Below, piece by piece: positions 6,835 to 16,771 of a stretch of DNA of 57,245 nt. Position numbers and translations under genes: made by a program. Every line of letters begins with the position of its first letter. Positions within the stretch are counted from its first letter, which is position 1. The DNA comes from an uncultured Actinomycetes bacterium (lineage in GTDB: Bacteria; Actinomycetota; Actinomycetes; Mycobacteriales; Mycobacteriaceae): contig CAISDL010000032.1 of assembly GCA_903884065.1 (NCBI GenBank), positions 1 to 57,245 on the forward strand. Reading direction: 5' to 3'. Under the pieces are notes generated by a model that had not been told where the DNA came from, did not search any database, and saw nothing but the letters and a program-made list of their open reading frames with translations.

Positions 6835-7709
6835 GCGCCGGTCGCGGCGGCATGCGCTCGACCCTGCTGGGCTACGGCCTGCTGGCGCCGAGCCTGTTCG
6901 GGGTGGTGTGCTTCCTGCTGCTGCCCATGCTGGTGGTGGTGTGGCTGAGCCTGCACCGCTGGGACCTGCTGGGCCCGATCCGCTACGTGGGCTTGGACAA
7001 TTGGCACTCGGTGCTCACCGACCCGTCCTTCGGCAACTCGCTTCTAGTGACGCTGTTGTTCATCGCGATCGTGGTGCCGGCGCAGGTGGTACTGGGCCTG
7101 GCGGCGGCGACCATGCTGGCGCGCGGACTTCCGGGGACGGGGGTGTTCCGGGCGCTGTACGTCATCCCGTGGATCTGCTCACCCTTGGCGGTTGCGGTGC
7201 TGTGGCGTTGGATCCTGGCCCCCACCGACGGGGCGGTCAGCACGGTGTTGGGGCATCGCATCGAGTGGCTGACCGACCCGGGTCTGGCGCTGCCGGTGGT
7301 GGCGGCGGTGACGGTGTGGACCAACGTCGGCTACGTCGCCTTGTTCTTCCTGGCCGGAATTCTGGCGATCCCGCCGTCGATCCACGCTGCGGCCCGCATC
7401 GACGGCGCGACCTCATGGCAGCGGTTCTGGCGGATCACCCTGCCGATGCTGCGGCCCACGTTCTTCTTCGTCTCGGTGACCGGCGTGGTCAGCGCCGCGC
7501 AGGTGTTCGACACCGTCTACGCGCTGACCGGAGGCGGCCCGGCCGGGCGAACCGACCTTGTGGCACATCGCATCTACGCCGAGGCCTTCGGTGCGGCGGC
7601 GATCGGCCGCGCGGCGGTGATGGCGATGGTGCTGCTCGTCATCCTCGTCGGGGTGACGCTGGTCCAGCACGTGTACTTCCGCAGACGGATCAGCTATGAC
7701 CTCACGTAA
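6831..7709 (+). CDS. uspA: sugar ABC transporter permease UspA
   Basis: A 292-residue MalF/UgpA-type permease with six predicted membrane spans and the cytoplasmic EAA loop (AARIDGATSWQRFWRITLPMLRP at about residues 183-205) that docks the ATPase. In M. tuberculosis UspABC takes up amino-sugar-type substrates. I use the GTG at 6831 because it overlaps the upstream stop; ATG 6852 (MRSTLLGYG) is equally possible. The frame is open further upstream, but that part overlaps the membrane-protein gene in another frame. No ATPase gene is in the operon, so a shared MsiK-like ATPase must serve it. Confidence 0.9.
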   Translation: MSAGRGGMRSTLLGYGLLAPSLFGVVCFLLLPMLVVVWLSLHRWDLLGPIRYVGLDNWHSVLTDPSFGNSLLVTLLFIAIVVPAQVVLGLAAATMLARGLPGTGVFRALYVIPWICSPLAVAVLWRWILAPTDGAVSTVLGHRIEWLTDPGLALPVVAAVTVWTNVGYVALFFLAGILAIPPSIHAAARIDGATSWQRFWRITLPMLRPTFFFVSVTGVVSAAQVFDTVYALTGGGPAGRTDLVAHRIYAEAFGAAAIGRAAVMAMVLLVILVGVTLVQHVYFRRRISYDLT

Positions 7710-8508
7710 CGCGCTGATCTACGCGGGCCTGGTGATCGCCGCCGTGCTGACCGTCGCCCCGTTCGCCCTGAGCCTGCTCACCTCATTCACCTCGGCGCAG
7801 CAATTCGCCACCGGCACCCCACTGTCGCTGCCCGACCCGCCGACGTTGGACAACTACACAGCCCTGGGCAGCGCGGGATTCGGCCGGGCACTGGCGGTCA
7901 CCGCGCTGATGACGGCGATCATCACCATCGGCCAACTGACCTTCTCGGTGCTGGCGGCCTACGCCTTCGCGCGCCTGGAGTTCCCCGGCCGCGACGCGCT
8001 GTTCTGGGTGTACGTCGCCACCCTGATGGTGCCGGCCACCGTGACCGTGGTCCCGCTATATCTGATGATGGCCGAACTGGGACTGCGCAACACCTTCTGG
8101 GCGCTGGTGCTGCCGTTCCTGTTCGGCTCGCCGTACGCGATCTTCCTGCTGCGCGAGTACTTCCGGTCCATCCCCAAGGACCTGCTCAGCGCGGCACGCA
8201 TCGACGGCGCCAACACGCTGGACGTGATCGTGCACGTGGTGATCCCGGCCAGCAAGCCGATCCTGGCGACCCTGACATTGATCACCGTTGTCTCGCAATG
8301 GAACTCCTTCATGTGGCCGTTGGTGATCACCAGCGGCGGAAAGTGGCGGGTGCTGACGGTGGCGACCGCGGGCCTGCAGTCGCAGTACAACGCACAGTGG
8401 ACCCTGGTGATGGCGGCGACCACGGTGGCGATCGTGCCTCTGGTGATGCTGTTCGCGATGTTCCAGCGCCACATCGTTCGCTCGATCATTGTCACGGGCC
8501 TGAAATGA
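7696..8508 (+). CDS. uspB: sugar ABC transporter permease UspB
   Basis: A 270-residue MalG/UgpE-type permease with six membrane spans and an EAA loop (AARIDGANTLDVIVHVVIPASKP at about residues 167-189). It is the second permease of the importer. Its ATG lies 14 nt inside the end of uspA, showing tight coupling, and uspC follows 10 nt after its stop. Confidence 0.92.
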   Translation: MTSRNALIYAGLVIAAVLTVAPFALSLLTSFTSAQQFATGTPLSLPDPPTLDNYTALGSAGFGRALAVTALMTAIITIGQLTFSVLAAYAFARLEFPGRDALFWVYVATLMVPATVTVVPLYLMMAELGLRNTFWALVLPFLFGSPYAIFLLREYFRSIPKDLLSAARIDGANTLDVIVHVVIPASKPILATLTLITVVSQWNSFMWPLVITSGGKWRVLTVATAGLQSQYNAQWTLVMAATTVAIVPLVMLFAMFQRHIVRSIIVTGLK

Positions 8509-8518
8509 CGGGGCCGAC

Positions 8519-9838
8519 ATGACGGCCCGCCCCCGCTTCTCGACGCTGGCGCTCATGGCGCTGCTGGCCGTCACCGTCCTGCTCGCGGGATTGGTAGTCC
8601 TACTGGGTCGCACGTCCGACCCGGCGGGGAAAACCATTGTGACGGTGCGACTGTGGGACGACCAGGTGGCCGCCGCCTACCGGGAGTCCTTCGCCGACTT
8701 CAGCCAGGCGCATCCCGACATCGAGGTGCGGACCACCCTGGTGTCCTACGCCAGCTATTTCGACACCCTGCGCACCGACGTCGCCGGCGGCGGGGCCGAC
8801 GACATCTTCTGGATCAACAACTCCCACTTCGCCGAATACGCCGACAACGGTCGCCTCTTGGAGATCGCCCCGTCGGCGGACTGGGAGCCTTCGGTGGTCG
8901 GCCAGTTCACCCGCGGCGGGGTGCTGTGGGGGGTGCCGCAACTGACCGACGCCGGCATCGCGCTCTACTACAACGCCGACCTGCTCGACGCTGCGGGCGT
9001 CACCACAGCGGAACTGGGTGCTGCCCGCTGGGACCCCGACCCGGCGAAGGACACCCTGCGGTCACTGCTGGCCCGGCTCACCGTCGACGCCGACGGGAGA
9101 ACCGCCGGCACAGCAGGATTCGATCCGCGACGCATCCGCCAGTGGGGCTACAACGCCGCCAACGACCTGCAGGGCATCAACCTGAACTACATCGGCTCGG
9201 CGGGCGGGGTGTTCAGCGAGGGCGACCGGTTCGCCTTCGACTCACCCGCTGCAGCCACCGGCCTGGGCTACGTCGTCGACCTGATCAACAACGACCATGT
9301 CGCCCCGCCGGCGTCGGACACCAATGACAACGGCGACTTCTCCCGCAACCAGTTCCTGTCCGGACGAATGGCGGTGTTCCAGTCCGGCACCTACAACCTC
9401 GCCCAGATCGCCGGCCAGGCCCGCTTCCGCTGGGGGGTGGTGATGCTGCCCACCGGGCCGGCCGGCCGGGTCAGTGTCACCAACGGGATTGTCGCCGCGG
9501 GCAATTCGGCCGGCCGGCACCCCGAGGCGGTCCGCGCTGTGTTGGCTTGGCTCGGCGGCAGCGGCAACGAATACCTGGGCCGCAGCGGCTCGGCGATCCC
9601 GGCCGTGCTGTCCGCCCAACGGGTGTACTTCGACTACTGGAAATCCAAGGACGTCGACGTCACGCCGTTCTTCGCCGTGCTCGAGGGCCGACGCATCGCC
9701 GCACCCGGCGGCGCCGGATTCTCAGCCGGATTCCAGGCCATCAAGCCGTTCTTCGACGAGATGTTCCTGGGGCGCCGCCCCGTTGCCGAGACCCTGGCCG
9801 CCGCCCAGAGCGCGGCCAACACCGCCGCGCAGCGGTAA
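8519..9838 (+). CDS. uspC: extracellular sugar-binding protein UspC
   Basis: A 439-residue family-1 solute-binding protein: hydrophobic N-terminal anchor at about residues 9-30, then a periplasmic-binding fold starting VTVRLWDDQVAAAYRESF. It captures the substrate for the UspAB pore. The first 60 residues contain no Cys, so there is no lipobox; it should stay attached by an uncleaved signal anchor or be released after type I cleavage, unlike most actinobacterial binding proteins. It is the last gene of the operon and converges on ecfT with a 3-nt gap. Confidence 0.9.
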   Translation: MTARPRFSTLALMALLAVTVLLAGLVVLLGRTSDPAGKTIVTVRLWDDQVAAAYRESFADFSQAHPDIEVRTTLVSYASYFDTLRTDVAGGGADDIFWINNSHFAEYADNGRLLEIAPSADWEPSVVGQFTRGGVLWGVPQLTDAGIALYYNADLLDAAGVTTAELGAARWDPDPAKDTLRSLLARLTVDADGRTAGTAGFDPRRIRQWGYNAANDLQGINLNYIGSAGGVFSEGDRFAFDSPAAATGLGYVVDLINNDHVAPPASDTNDNGDFSRNQFLSGRMAVFQSGTYNLAQIAGQARFRWGVVMLPTGPAGRVSVTNGIVAAGNSAGRHPEAVRAVLAWLGGSGNEYLGRSGSAIPAVLSAQRVYFDYWKSKDVDVTPFFAVLEGRRIAAPGGAGFSAGFQAIKPFFDEMFLGRRPVAETLAAAQSAANTAAQR

Positions 9839-9841
9839 AAC

Positions 9842-10666
9842 CTAGCTGCCGCCCAGGCCGCGCATCTCCAGCACGATCGCCACGGCGCACACCGCCGCGA
9901 CGAGAGCCAGCACCAGCCAGTCCCTCGGGCCCGGACGCGACGGCGCCGCCGAGATCTGACCCGTGCCGCCACGGGCGGTGATCGCATCGCCCATCTCGTC
10001 GGCCCGGCGAAGCGCAACCGTCACCCCGGCGGCCAGCAGGTCGACCAGGTCGGCGAACCACCGGCGTCGTCGCGGCTGTCCTTCGGGCAGCACCGGTTTC
10101 GGGCGGAGCCGCCGGGCGGCGAAGAGCAGGCGGAACTCGTCGAGCAGCATCGGGAAGGCGCGCAGCGCCAATGCCAGAGCGACCGCCCAGTCGTCGACCG
10201 GGAACCGGAACCACTTCAACGGCCGGCCCAGGGTGGCGACGGCGGGCGCGACGTCGGCGACGTTGGTGGTCCACGACACCATCGCCCCCAGCGCCAGCAG
10301 CACGATCGACAGAGCGGTGAAGCGCAGGAACTTCAGCAGGCCGCCGATCTCGATATCGTGCGACCACAGGTTCAGCACCGGCTCTCCACCACCGAGGGTC
10401 GCGGTGACCGCGCCGAAGAGCAGCAACAGCCACAGCCAGCGCGGGATCGAGGGCAGCACGCCCCGCGGGATGTGGGCAAGCCGCATCGCCACCACCACCA
10501 GCAGCGCCATCGACCCGATGGCGATCCAGCCGGGGTAGAACGACAGCAGCAGCGAAATGGCGAACACCACAATGATTTTGGTGCCGGCCCACAACTGGTG
10601 GATGACCGATGTCCCGGGGACGGGACGCAGCAACACCACCGGCCGGCGTTGGCGGGCGGCGGTCAC
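9842..10666 (-). CDS. ecfT: ECF transporter transmembrane component EcfT
   Basis: A 274-residue membrane protein with several spans in the first 120 residues and two EcfT coupling-helix signatures: [20 protein letters not shown] at about 163-182 and [17 protein letters not shown] at about 218-234 (Ala-Arg-Gly type). A final span is near the C-terminus. It couples ATP hydrolysis by the EcfA domains to uptake of a vitamin or metal through an S component. Its start overlaps the ecfA stop by 4 nt, so the two form one unit. Confidence 0.88.
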   Translation of the reverse strand: MTAARQRRPVVLLRPVPGTSVIHQLWAGTKIIVVFAISLLLSFYPGWIAIGSMALLVVVAMRLAHIPRGVLPSIPRWLWLLLLFGAVTATLGGGEPVLNLWSHDIEIGGLLKFLRFTALSIVLLALGAMVSWTTNVADVAPAVATLGRPLKWFRFPVDDWAVALALALRAFPMLLDEFRLLFAARRLRPKPVLPEGQPRRRRWFADLVDLLAAGVTVALRRADEMGDAITARGGTGQISAAPSRPGPRDWLVLALVAAVCAVAIVLEMRGLGGS

Positions 10667-12738
10667 GTCGGGCCTCCGGTGGGGGTGGACGCCGGCGTCA
10701 GCATCCCGTGGTCCAGATGCAGGGTGCGGGGGCAGAGCTCCTCCAGGCCGGCGAAGTCATGCGAGATCACGATGACGGTCAGCCCGGTGTTGTAACGCAG
10801 GTCGGTCAGCAGCCGCAGCAGACCGCGCTGGCTGGCGGCGTCCAGCCCCGCCAGCGGCTCGTCGAGAATGAGCGCCTTGGGCCAGCGGGCGAGCAGGCCG
10901 GCGATCACCACCCTGCGCATCTGGCCCCCGCTGAGCTGGTCGATGCGCCGGCCCGCCAACGACCCGTCGAGCCCGACGGTGGCCAGCGCCGCCACCACCC
11001 GCGCCGTGTCGTAGGGCGAAAACCCTGCGGCAGAGGCCACTTCCAGATCCACCCGGCTGCGCAGCAACTGCAGCCGGGCCGCCTGGAACGCGATCGCGAC
11101 ATCACCGACGCACTCCCCGGCGGGACGGCCCTTGACCAGACACTGCCCGGTGGTCGGTGCGGTCAGTCCGGCCATGATCCAGGCCAGCGTCGACTTGCCG
11201 GAGCCGTTGCCCCCGTGGATGAGCACGCCGTCGCCCTCGTTGATGGTGAAGCTGACATCGCGCAGCGCCGGCTTGGCCCACGGGGTGCCGTCGGCGTAGA
11301 CGTGGCCGACACCGCGCAGTTGCAGCACCGGCTCACCGATGCGCGGCGCGGAGGGCAGCGCGTTGACGGTGGGCACCGGCGCGGCGGCGTGATCGACCAT
11401 CACCATGTTGTCCACCGAGTCACTGAGATTGACGGTGCGGTCGGCCAGTTCGGCCTCACTGTTGTAGTGGGTGATGTGCACCAGCGACATCCGGTGCCGC
11501 TCGGTGAGACCGGAGAGCACACCGAGCAGCGCGTCGCGGCCCCGCTGGTCGACCATGCTCGTGATCTCATCGGCGATCAGCATCGAGGGCTGGCGGGCCA
11601 GCGCCGCGGCGACCGCGAGCCGCTGCAACTCGCCGCCGGACAGCCCGCCGGTGTCGCGCTCCTCCATCCCGGCCAGGCCCACTTCGTCGAGCAGTCCGCT
11701 GACGTCGGTCCGGGTGCCGGGCGGCAGCCCCCAGACCACATCGTCGGCCACCCGGGTGCCCAGCACCTGACTCTCGGGGTGCTGCATGACGACGGCGGTG
11801 CCGTCGAGTTCACCGAGGCCTACCGCGCCGGGCCGCTCGATCGCGCCGGACGTCGGCTGCCGACCGCACAGCAGCAGCATCAACGTGGTCTTGCCCGAGC
11901 CGTTGGCGCCGGTGATCGCGACGTGTTCGCCGGCGTCGACGGTCAGGTCCAGCGGCCGGAGCGCGTCGTGGTCGGCACCCGGATAGCGGAAGCGCGCCTG
12001 GCTGAGCCGAACCGGGACCGGGTCCACCGGGCCCGTCTCGTCCGCCGCTTCCAGCTTGTGGACGTCGGGGATGCCGCGCAGCCGTTCCAGCACCCGTGAC
12101 AGCGCCCACCAGCCGACGACGGACACGATGATCATGGTGAAGATCGAGTAGCCCATGATCAGCACCGGCCAGTTCCGCAGCGCGGCGTCGAAGACGGCGC
12201 GGGTCTGGGCTATCGAGTCGCCGAAGACGTCGAACTTGCCCATCGCGGTAAGAGTGCCGTCGACGTTGGCCGTCAGCGCCTCGAAGGTCAGGGTGCGCAG
12301 GCGCTCCAGCACGGTCAGCACGGCGATGATCCAGAGCCCGTTGAACACGCCGGCGAGGATGGACACGGCGATCACGGTGGGGGTGCCGCGGCCTCTGCGT
12401 TTGATGATGCCGGTCATGCCGCCGACGTAGGCGCAGTTCAGCACCACCATGAAGCCACTGATGCCGGAGATCAGGAAGGTGATGGTAGCCGCCGCGAACG
12501 CCGCGGCCAGCAGAACCCGCAGCCGGTACCGGTAACCGAGCAGCCCCATCGGCACAGCGACCAGCAGCGATACCCCGGCGGCGAACGGCACCACGATCGA
12601 CACGATGGCCAGCGCCGCGCTCAGCGCTCCCATGACCGCGGCCTGGGCCATCTCCACCGGGGTCAACGAGCGGGGGTTGCGCCGGGACGTCGATCCGCGT
12701 GGTTGCTGCTCCGGCGCCTGCGGCCGGGTCGACGTCAT
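10663..12738 (-). CDS. fused ECF transporter: membrane domain plus two EcfA ATPases
   Basis: A 691-residue protein with three parts. Residues about 25-220 form a multi-span membrane domain resembling an S component. About 245-440 is a first ABC ATPase ([21 protein letters not shown], Walker B region LIADEITSM, where Ile-Thr replaces the usual Pro-Thr). About 475-680 is a second ([33 protein letters not shown]). With EcfT from the overlapping downstream gene, one operon holds a whole ECF importer. The same architecture occurs, from memory, in M. tuberculosis Rv2326c. Substrate is unknown. Confidence 0.9.
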   Translation of the reverse strand: MTSTRPQAPEQQPRGSTSRRNPRSLTPVEMAQAAVMGALSAALAIVSIVVPFAAGVSLLVAVPMGLLGYRYRLRVLLAAAFAAATITFLISGISGFMVVLNCAYVGGMTGIIKRRGRGTPTVIAVSILAGVFNGLWIIAVLTVLERLRTLTFEALTANVDGTLTAMGKFDVFGDSIAQTRAVFDAALRNWPVLIMGYSIFTMIIVSVVGWWALSRVLERLRGIPDVHKLEAADETGPVDPVPVRLSQARFRYPGADHDALRPLDLTVDAGEHVAITGANGSGKTTLMLLLCGRQPTSGAIERPGAVGLGELDGTAVVMQHPESQVLGTRVADDVVWGLPPGTRTDVSGLLDEVGLAGMEERDTGGLSGGELQRLAVAAALARQPSMLIADEITSMVDQRGRDALLGVLSGLTERHRMSLVHITHYNSEAELADRTVNLSDSVDNMVMVDHAAAPVPTVNALPSAPRIGEPVLQLRGVGHVYADGTPWAKPALRDVSFTINEGDGVLIHGGNGSGKSTLAWIMAGLTAPTTGQCLVKGRPAGECVGDVAIAFQAARLQLLRSRVDLEVASAAGFSPYDTARVVAALATVGLDGSLAGRRIDQLSGGQMRRVVIAGLLARWPKALILDEPLAGLDAASQRGLLRLLTDLRYNTGLTVIVISHDFAGLEELCPRTLHLDHGMLTPASTPTGGPT

Positions 12739-12796
12739 CGCTCGATTCTGCCAGTCGGGACGGGCATGGCGGTGATCCGACCTGCCGCCCGACTCA

Positions 12797-13684
12797 TCAC
12801 ATCCAGACGGCAGCCCGATCGCCCTCCCGCGGCCGGGCCAGCGGGTGGCCGGAACCGAGGAGGTTGCCGGTGATGGTGCTGCAGATGCGGTTCATCGAGA
12901 TGTCGAAGATGCTGTTGTTCATCGGTTGCTCGATGAAGTGCCCGAGGCGCTCGGCGACGACGAACGTCGTCATGAGCAGCACTCCGATCAAGACACTGCC
13001 GGGGTGATGGGTGGTGCTGTCGAGCCGGCTGAACGCCATGATCCCGAAGAACCACGCAAGCCCACGGATGAACAGGTCGTAGTGGATCGGCACCGGCTCG
13101 TTGCGGATGCGCTCGAGCCCGCTCTGCGCGGTGGCCGCGCCGGCGGTCGCCGTCATCAGCAGGACGCGGGCCTGGGCGTCGATGTGGCCGCCGGCGGCGA
13201 GGGTCTGGATATCGGCGGCCTGCCGGTTGAGCAGGTCGACGGCGTTGGCATCGGCCGGGTCCTCCGGCGTCAACTCGACCACCCCGGCCAGCGGCGGGAT
13301 CTGGCGCAACTCCGTCGCCAGCGTCCAGCAGTACCGAACCTGGCGGCGGCGCATCCGGTCCAGGATCGCCCCGACCTCCGGCTCGCCGGAGTCAGTGGAG
13401 GTCAATCCGTCGTGCAGGGTGCGGGCGCTGATGATGATGCCGCCCCACAGCGTGCGCGCCTCCCACCAGCGGTTGTAGGCGGTGGTGTTACGGAAGCCGA
13501 TGAACACCGAGGCACCGATGCCCAGCACCGACAGCACCGCGGCGGCGTACTCGCTCTGCGATGCATCCGGTACCGGTACCAGCAGTCCGACCACCACGGC
13601 GATGGCCAGGAAGGTGTAGCGCAGCTGCCACAGGACCAGCCCGATGACCCTGACCGGACCGAACCGGCCGACGGTTCTGATCAT
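12797..13684 (-). CDS. bestrophin-family (UPF0187) anion channel-like protein
   Basis: A 295-residue membrane protein with the bestrophin hallmark [19 protein letters not shown] at about residues 63-81 and hydrophobic segments near 15-40, 48-64 and 205-245. The C-terminal region has [20 protein letters not shown], matching the family's acidic/ENPF-like end segment. Bacterial bestrophins are pentameric ion channels; direction and ion are not predictable here. ATG at 13684. It stands alone, 58 bp from the ECF gene on the same strand. Confidence 0.85.
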   Translation of the reverse strand: MIRTVGRFGPVRVIGLVLWQLRYTFLAIAVVVGLLVPVPDASQSEYAAAVLSVLGIGASVFIGFRNTTAYNRWWEARTLWGGIIISARTLHDGLTSTDSGEPEVGAILDRMRRRQVRYCWTLATELRQIPPLAGVVELTPEDPADANAVDLLNRQAADIQTLAAGGHIDAQARVLLMTATAGAATAQSGLERIRNEPVPIHYDLFIRGLAWFFGIMAFSRLDSTTHHPGSVLIGVLLMTTFVVAERLGHFIEQPMNNSIFDISMNRICSTITGNLLGSGHPLARPREGDRAAVWM

Positions 13685-13802
13685 TTAACCGACGGGGGCG
13701 ACGTGAGCATGGCCGCAATTGTCCCGCATCGGGCCACCCGGGCGGCGCCGGACCGCGCGTCCGGATCGGGGCTGCCGCCCGGCGGGCTTATCGTTTTTCC
13801 CC

Positions 13803-13991
13803 ATGGGACTGTTTTCTCGAATGTTCGCTCGCCGGGATAGGCGGGCCGCGCAACCCGCACGAACCCAGAAGCGCACCGCCACGCCGAAGGCCGCGAAAAA
13901 GACTGCGCACAAAGATCCGGTTTTCAGACACGGCGGGTGCTCGGTCAACCATCGGACGCTGCAAGCGGCCTCGGGATGTCGAAACCGCTAG
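13803..13991 (+). CDS. small very basic protein, unrecognised
   Basis: A 62-residue ORF from the ATG at 13803 (MGLFSRMFARRDRRAAQPAR), rich in Arg, Lys and Ala, with a C-terminal part containing two Cys and two His (HGGCSVNHRTLQAASGCRNR). The frame is open further upstream but reads as Arg-rich noise there. It ends 5 nt before the tRNA-Asn gene on the other strand. No family recognised; coding status is plausible but unproven. Confidence 0.4.
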   Translation: MGLFSRMFARRDRRAAQPARTQKRTATPKAAKKTAHKDPVFRHGGCSVNHRTLQAASGCRNR

Positions 13992-13996
13992 AGCCG

Positions 13997-14072
13997 TGGC
14001 TCCCCCGGATGGACTCGAACCATCAACCGTCCGATTAACAGTCGGAAGCTCTGCCAATTGAGCTACAGGGGA
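13997..14072 (-). tRNA. tRNA-Asn (GUU)
   Basis: The reverse strand gives a full cloverleaf: acceptor TCCCCTG with CGGGGGA, D stem GCTC/GAGC, anticodon stem TCCGA/TCGGA with loop CTGTTAA (anticodon GUU), T arm GATGG-TTCGAGT-CCATC, discriminator G and an encoded CCA. All stems pair well. Confidence 0.97.
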
Positions 14073-14213
14073 CCGCGCCCGCCGACACGCATGCGGGACG
14101 GGAAGACCTTAGCGTACCGAAGGGTGGCGGCGCCAAAGACGGCCGTCCCCGGCGTCACACCTGCGCGTCAGGCAGGATGATTGAGGCAGCCCAGGTGATT
14201 GGGAGGCCTACGG

Positions 14214-14486
14214 ATGGAGCGCAGGGGAGGGAGCGCAGTGATCGGGTTTGTGGCGGTGCTCGCGACGGGCTACGTGTTGGGAACCAAGGCCGGCCGGGAA
14301 CGCTACGAGCAGATCGTCGGCACCGCTCGTGCCGTGGCCGGACATCCGGCCACCAAGTCGATGATCGACGCCGGACGGCGCAAGATCGCCGACCGGGTCT
14401 CCCCCGATCCGCCGATGGTCAGGTTGACCGAGATCGACTCCGAGACGACCGTGATCGAACCCGTCAGGGATTCGACTAGGGAGTGA
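14214..14486 (+). CDS. small conserved protein with N-terminal membrane segment (YtxH-like)
   Basis: A 90-residue protein: N-terminal MERRGGSAVIGFVAVLATGYVLG gives one short membrane segment, then KAGRERYEQIVGTARAVAGHP, the Lys-Ala-Gly-Arg pattern of YtxH-like envelope proteins. The ATG at 14214 has GGGAGG 7 nt upstream, so the in-frame TTG at 14199 is unlikely. Role unknown, probably membrane-associated. It converges with the secreted-protein gene whose stop is inside its last codons' 3' end (14476). Confidence 0.75.
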   Translation: MERRGGSAVIGFVAVLATGYVLGTKAGRERYEQIVGTARAVAGHPATKSMIDAGRRKIADRVSPDPPMVRLTEIDSETTVIEPVRDSTRE

Positions 14487-14784
14487 CGGCCTGGTTGATG
14501 GTCTGACCCGGCAGCAGTGGCCCGCCGCTCATTCCCGGCGTGCCATTGCCGTAACCGGGCCCGAGGTAGCCGCCCTGCGGGGTCCCGATGTAGGTCGGGT
14601 TGCCGTTGGAGTAGCCGATGCACTGACCGTCGCCGCGGGATCCGAACCAGGCCAGGCACTGGCCGGTCGCGGTGCTCGTGGTGCTGTCGGGGCCGTGCAG
14701 TGCGAGGACGGCCGGAACGGTCAGCGCAGCAAATGCCAGCCCGCCCGCCACGAGGGTGCGGCGCAGGATGTGTGCGGTAGCCAT
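14476..14784 (-). CDS. small secreted mycobacterial protein (DUF7155-like)
   Basis: A 102-residue protein with a Sec signal peptide (ILRRTLVAGGLAFAALTVPA, cleavage near residue 28-30). The mature part contains CLAWFGSRGDGQCIGYSNGN and ends Gly/Pro-rich (GGYLGPGYGNGTPGMSGGPL). The two Cys may form a disulphide. A GAAAGG ribosome site precedes the ATG at 14782-14784; the much longer open frame upstream is antisense noise over dnaG. Its function is unknown. It follows dnaG by 55 nt on the same strand and overlaps the 3' end of the convergent gene by 11 nt. Confidence 0.8.
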   Translation of the reverse strand: MATAHILRRTLVAGGLAFAALTVPAVLALHGPDSTTSTATGQCLAWFGSRGDGQCIGYSNGNPTYIGTPQGGYLGPGYGNGTPGMSGGPLLPGQTINQAVTP

Positions 14785-14839
14785 ATCAAGCCTTTCGCTG
14801 CAGACAGCCGATTCGTTAACTGTAGCCGCTGGGCAGGCG

Positions 14840-16762
14840 TCACGCCGAAAGGTCATCGCCGCTGGCCTGCTCGAGCAGGCTTCGCCGATAGGCCTCCAAG
14901 GCCACCAGGTCGCCGAACAGGGCGTGGTACTCGTCCCCCTGCTCGATCGGCGACATCCGCTGCAGCTTCGACTTGACCTCGGCGATCTGGCGGCCGATCC
15001 AGACTTCCTGGAGCCGGGCCAGCACACCGGCGATGTAGCGCGGCAACTTCTCGACGTCGTCGACCTTGATGGTCTCGACCCCGAGTTCGCTGATGAGGCT
15101 CGCCGTCGCCGGGGACGCGGCCTGTTCGCGCACCGCCTCCATCCACTGCCCGCCGGTGCCGCCCGACGACGTCCCGCCGGCGGCCTCGATGGCGGCACGA
15201 ACCGCCGCGTAGCCGGGATGGGTGAAGCTCTCGACGTCAAGCGAGTCGAAGACCGGCCCGGCCAGCGCCGGGCACTGCAGAGCCGACTTGAGGGCCTCGC
15301 GCTGCGGCCATAACGTCGGGTCACGCGGATCGGGCCGATGGGAGCCCGGGCCCCGTCGCGGCGGCGCCGCGGCACGCTCGCCGGCGCGGACCTCCGGCTT
15401 GCGTCCGGCTTCCGCGCGGACCCGGGAGATCACCTGCGCGACGTCGTCCCAGCCGACCCAGCCGGCCAACTGACGGGCGTACTCGTCGCGCAGGGTGGGG
15501 TCTTTGATCTTGGCGACCATTGGGACGCACTGCCGCAGGGCGCTCACCCGGCCCTCGGCGCTCTCGAGGTTGTGTTCGCCCAGCGTGGTTCGGATGGCGA
15601 ACTCGAACAACGGTGTGCGGCGGGCCACCAGGTCGCGCAGGGCCCCGTCGCCGGACTTCAGGCGCAGGTCGCAGGGGTCCATGCCGTCGGCGGCGACCGC
15701 GACGTAGCTCTGCCCGGCCAGGTTCTGCTCACCGGCGAAGGCCTTGATGGCCGCCGCCTGCCCGGCCGCGTCGCCGTCGAAGACGTAGATCAGTTCGCCG
15801 CGAAAGAACTTGTCGTCCATCATCAATCGCCGCAGCATCCCGAGGTGCTCGTCGCCGAAGGCGGTGCCGCAGGACGCGACGGCGGAGGTGACCCCGGCCA
15901 GGTGCATGGCCATCACGTCGGTGTAGCCCTCCACCACCACGGCCTGATGAGACTTGGCGATCTCCCGCTTGGCCATGTCGAGCCCGAAGAGCAACGCGGA
16001 CTTCTTGTAGACCACGGTCTCGGGGGTGTTGACGTACTTGGCCTCGATCGGGTCGTCGTCGAAGATCCGGCGGGCGCCGAAGCCGACGGTCTCACCATTG
16101 GCGCTTCGAATGGGCCACAACAGCCGGCGGTGGAAACGGTCCATCGGGCCGCGACGGCCCTCCCGGGACAGCCCGGCAGCCTCGAGTTCCTTGAACTCGA
16201 AGCCCTTGCGGATCAGGTGTTTGGTCAGCGAATCCCAGCCCGAGGGGGCGAAGCCGCAGCCGAACTGGCGGGCCGCCGCCGCGTCGAAGTTGCGTTCGGT
16301 GAGATAGCGGCGCGCCGGTGCGGCCTCCTCGGATTCCAGTGCGGCGGAATAGAATTCCTGCGCGGCGGCGTTGGCGGCGGTCAGCCGGCTGCGACTGCCG
16401 CGGTCGCGCTGCATGGTGTTGCCGCCGCCGGTGTAGGTGACTGTATGGCCGATCCGGTCGGCCAGCACCTCGATGGCCTCCACGAAGCTGACGTGTTCGA
16501 TCTTCTGCACGAACGCGAAGACGTCCCCGCCCTCGCCGCAGCCGAAACAGTGGAAGTGTCCGTGGTTGGGCCGCACGTGGAACGACGGCGACTTCTCGTC
16601 GTGGAACGGGCAGATACCTTTGAGGGAGTCGGCCCCGGCGCGGCGCAACTGCACGTAGTCGCCGACCACATCCTCGATGCGGATCTTGTCGCGGATGGCA
16701 GCGATGTCGCGGTCGGGGATGCGGCCCTTCCGGGCACCTCCCCCGCTCAGCGCACCGGTCAC
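14840..16762 (-). CDS. dnaG: DNA primase DnaG
   Basis: A 640-residue primase: zinc-binding domain with C51, H54, C72 and C75 (CPFHDEKS ... HCFGCGEGGD), the polymerase core with TOPRIM motifs VVVEGYTDVMAM (about residue 270) and YVFDGDAAGQ (about 325), and a C-terminal helicase-binding region from about 460. It makes RNA primers at the replication fork. Start GTG 16760-16762 gives MTGALSGGGARKGRIPDRDI; homologues start a few residues before RIP, so the first ten residues are uncertain. It follows dgt by 9 nt. Confidence 0.97.
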   Translation of the reverse strand: MTGALSGGGARKGRIPDRDIAAIRDKIRIEDVVGDYVQLRRAGADSLKGICPFHDEKSPSFHVRPNHGHFHCFGCGEGGDVFAFVQKIEHVSFVEAIEVLADRIGHTVTYTGGGNTMQRDRGSRSRLTAANAAAQEFYSAALESEEAAPARRYLTERNFDAAAARQFGCGFAPSGWDSLTKHLIRKGFEFKELEAAGLSREGRRGPMDRFHRRLLWPIRSANGETVGFGARRIFDDDPIEAKYVNTPETVVYKKSALLFGLDMAKREIAKSHQAVVVEGYTDVMAMHLAGVTSAVASCGTAFGDEHLGMLRRLMMDDKFFRGELIYVFDGDAAGQAAAIKAFAGEQNLAGQSYVAVAADGMDPCDLRLKSGDGALRDLVARRTPLFEFAIRTTLGEHNLESAEGRVSALRQCVPMVAKIKDPTLRDEYARQLAGWVGWDDVAQVISRVRAEAGRKPEVRAGERAAAPPRRGPGSHRPDPRDPTLWPQREALKSALQCPALAGPVFDSLDVESFTHPGYAAVRAAIEAAGGTSSGGTGGQWMEAVREQAASPATASLISELGVETIKVDDVEKLPRYIAGVLARLQEVWIGRQIAEVKSKLQRMSPIEQGDEYHALFGDLVALEAYRRSLLEQASGDDLSA

Positions 16763-16771
16763 GGGGAGAGT

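Noticed and set aside
10609..12099. 496-codon plus-strand ORF over the ECF ATPase gene
   Set aside because: Antisense to Walker and signature motifs of the ECF ATPases; no recognisable domain of its own.
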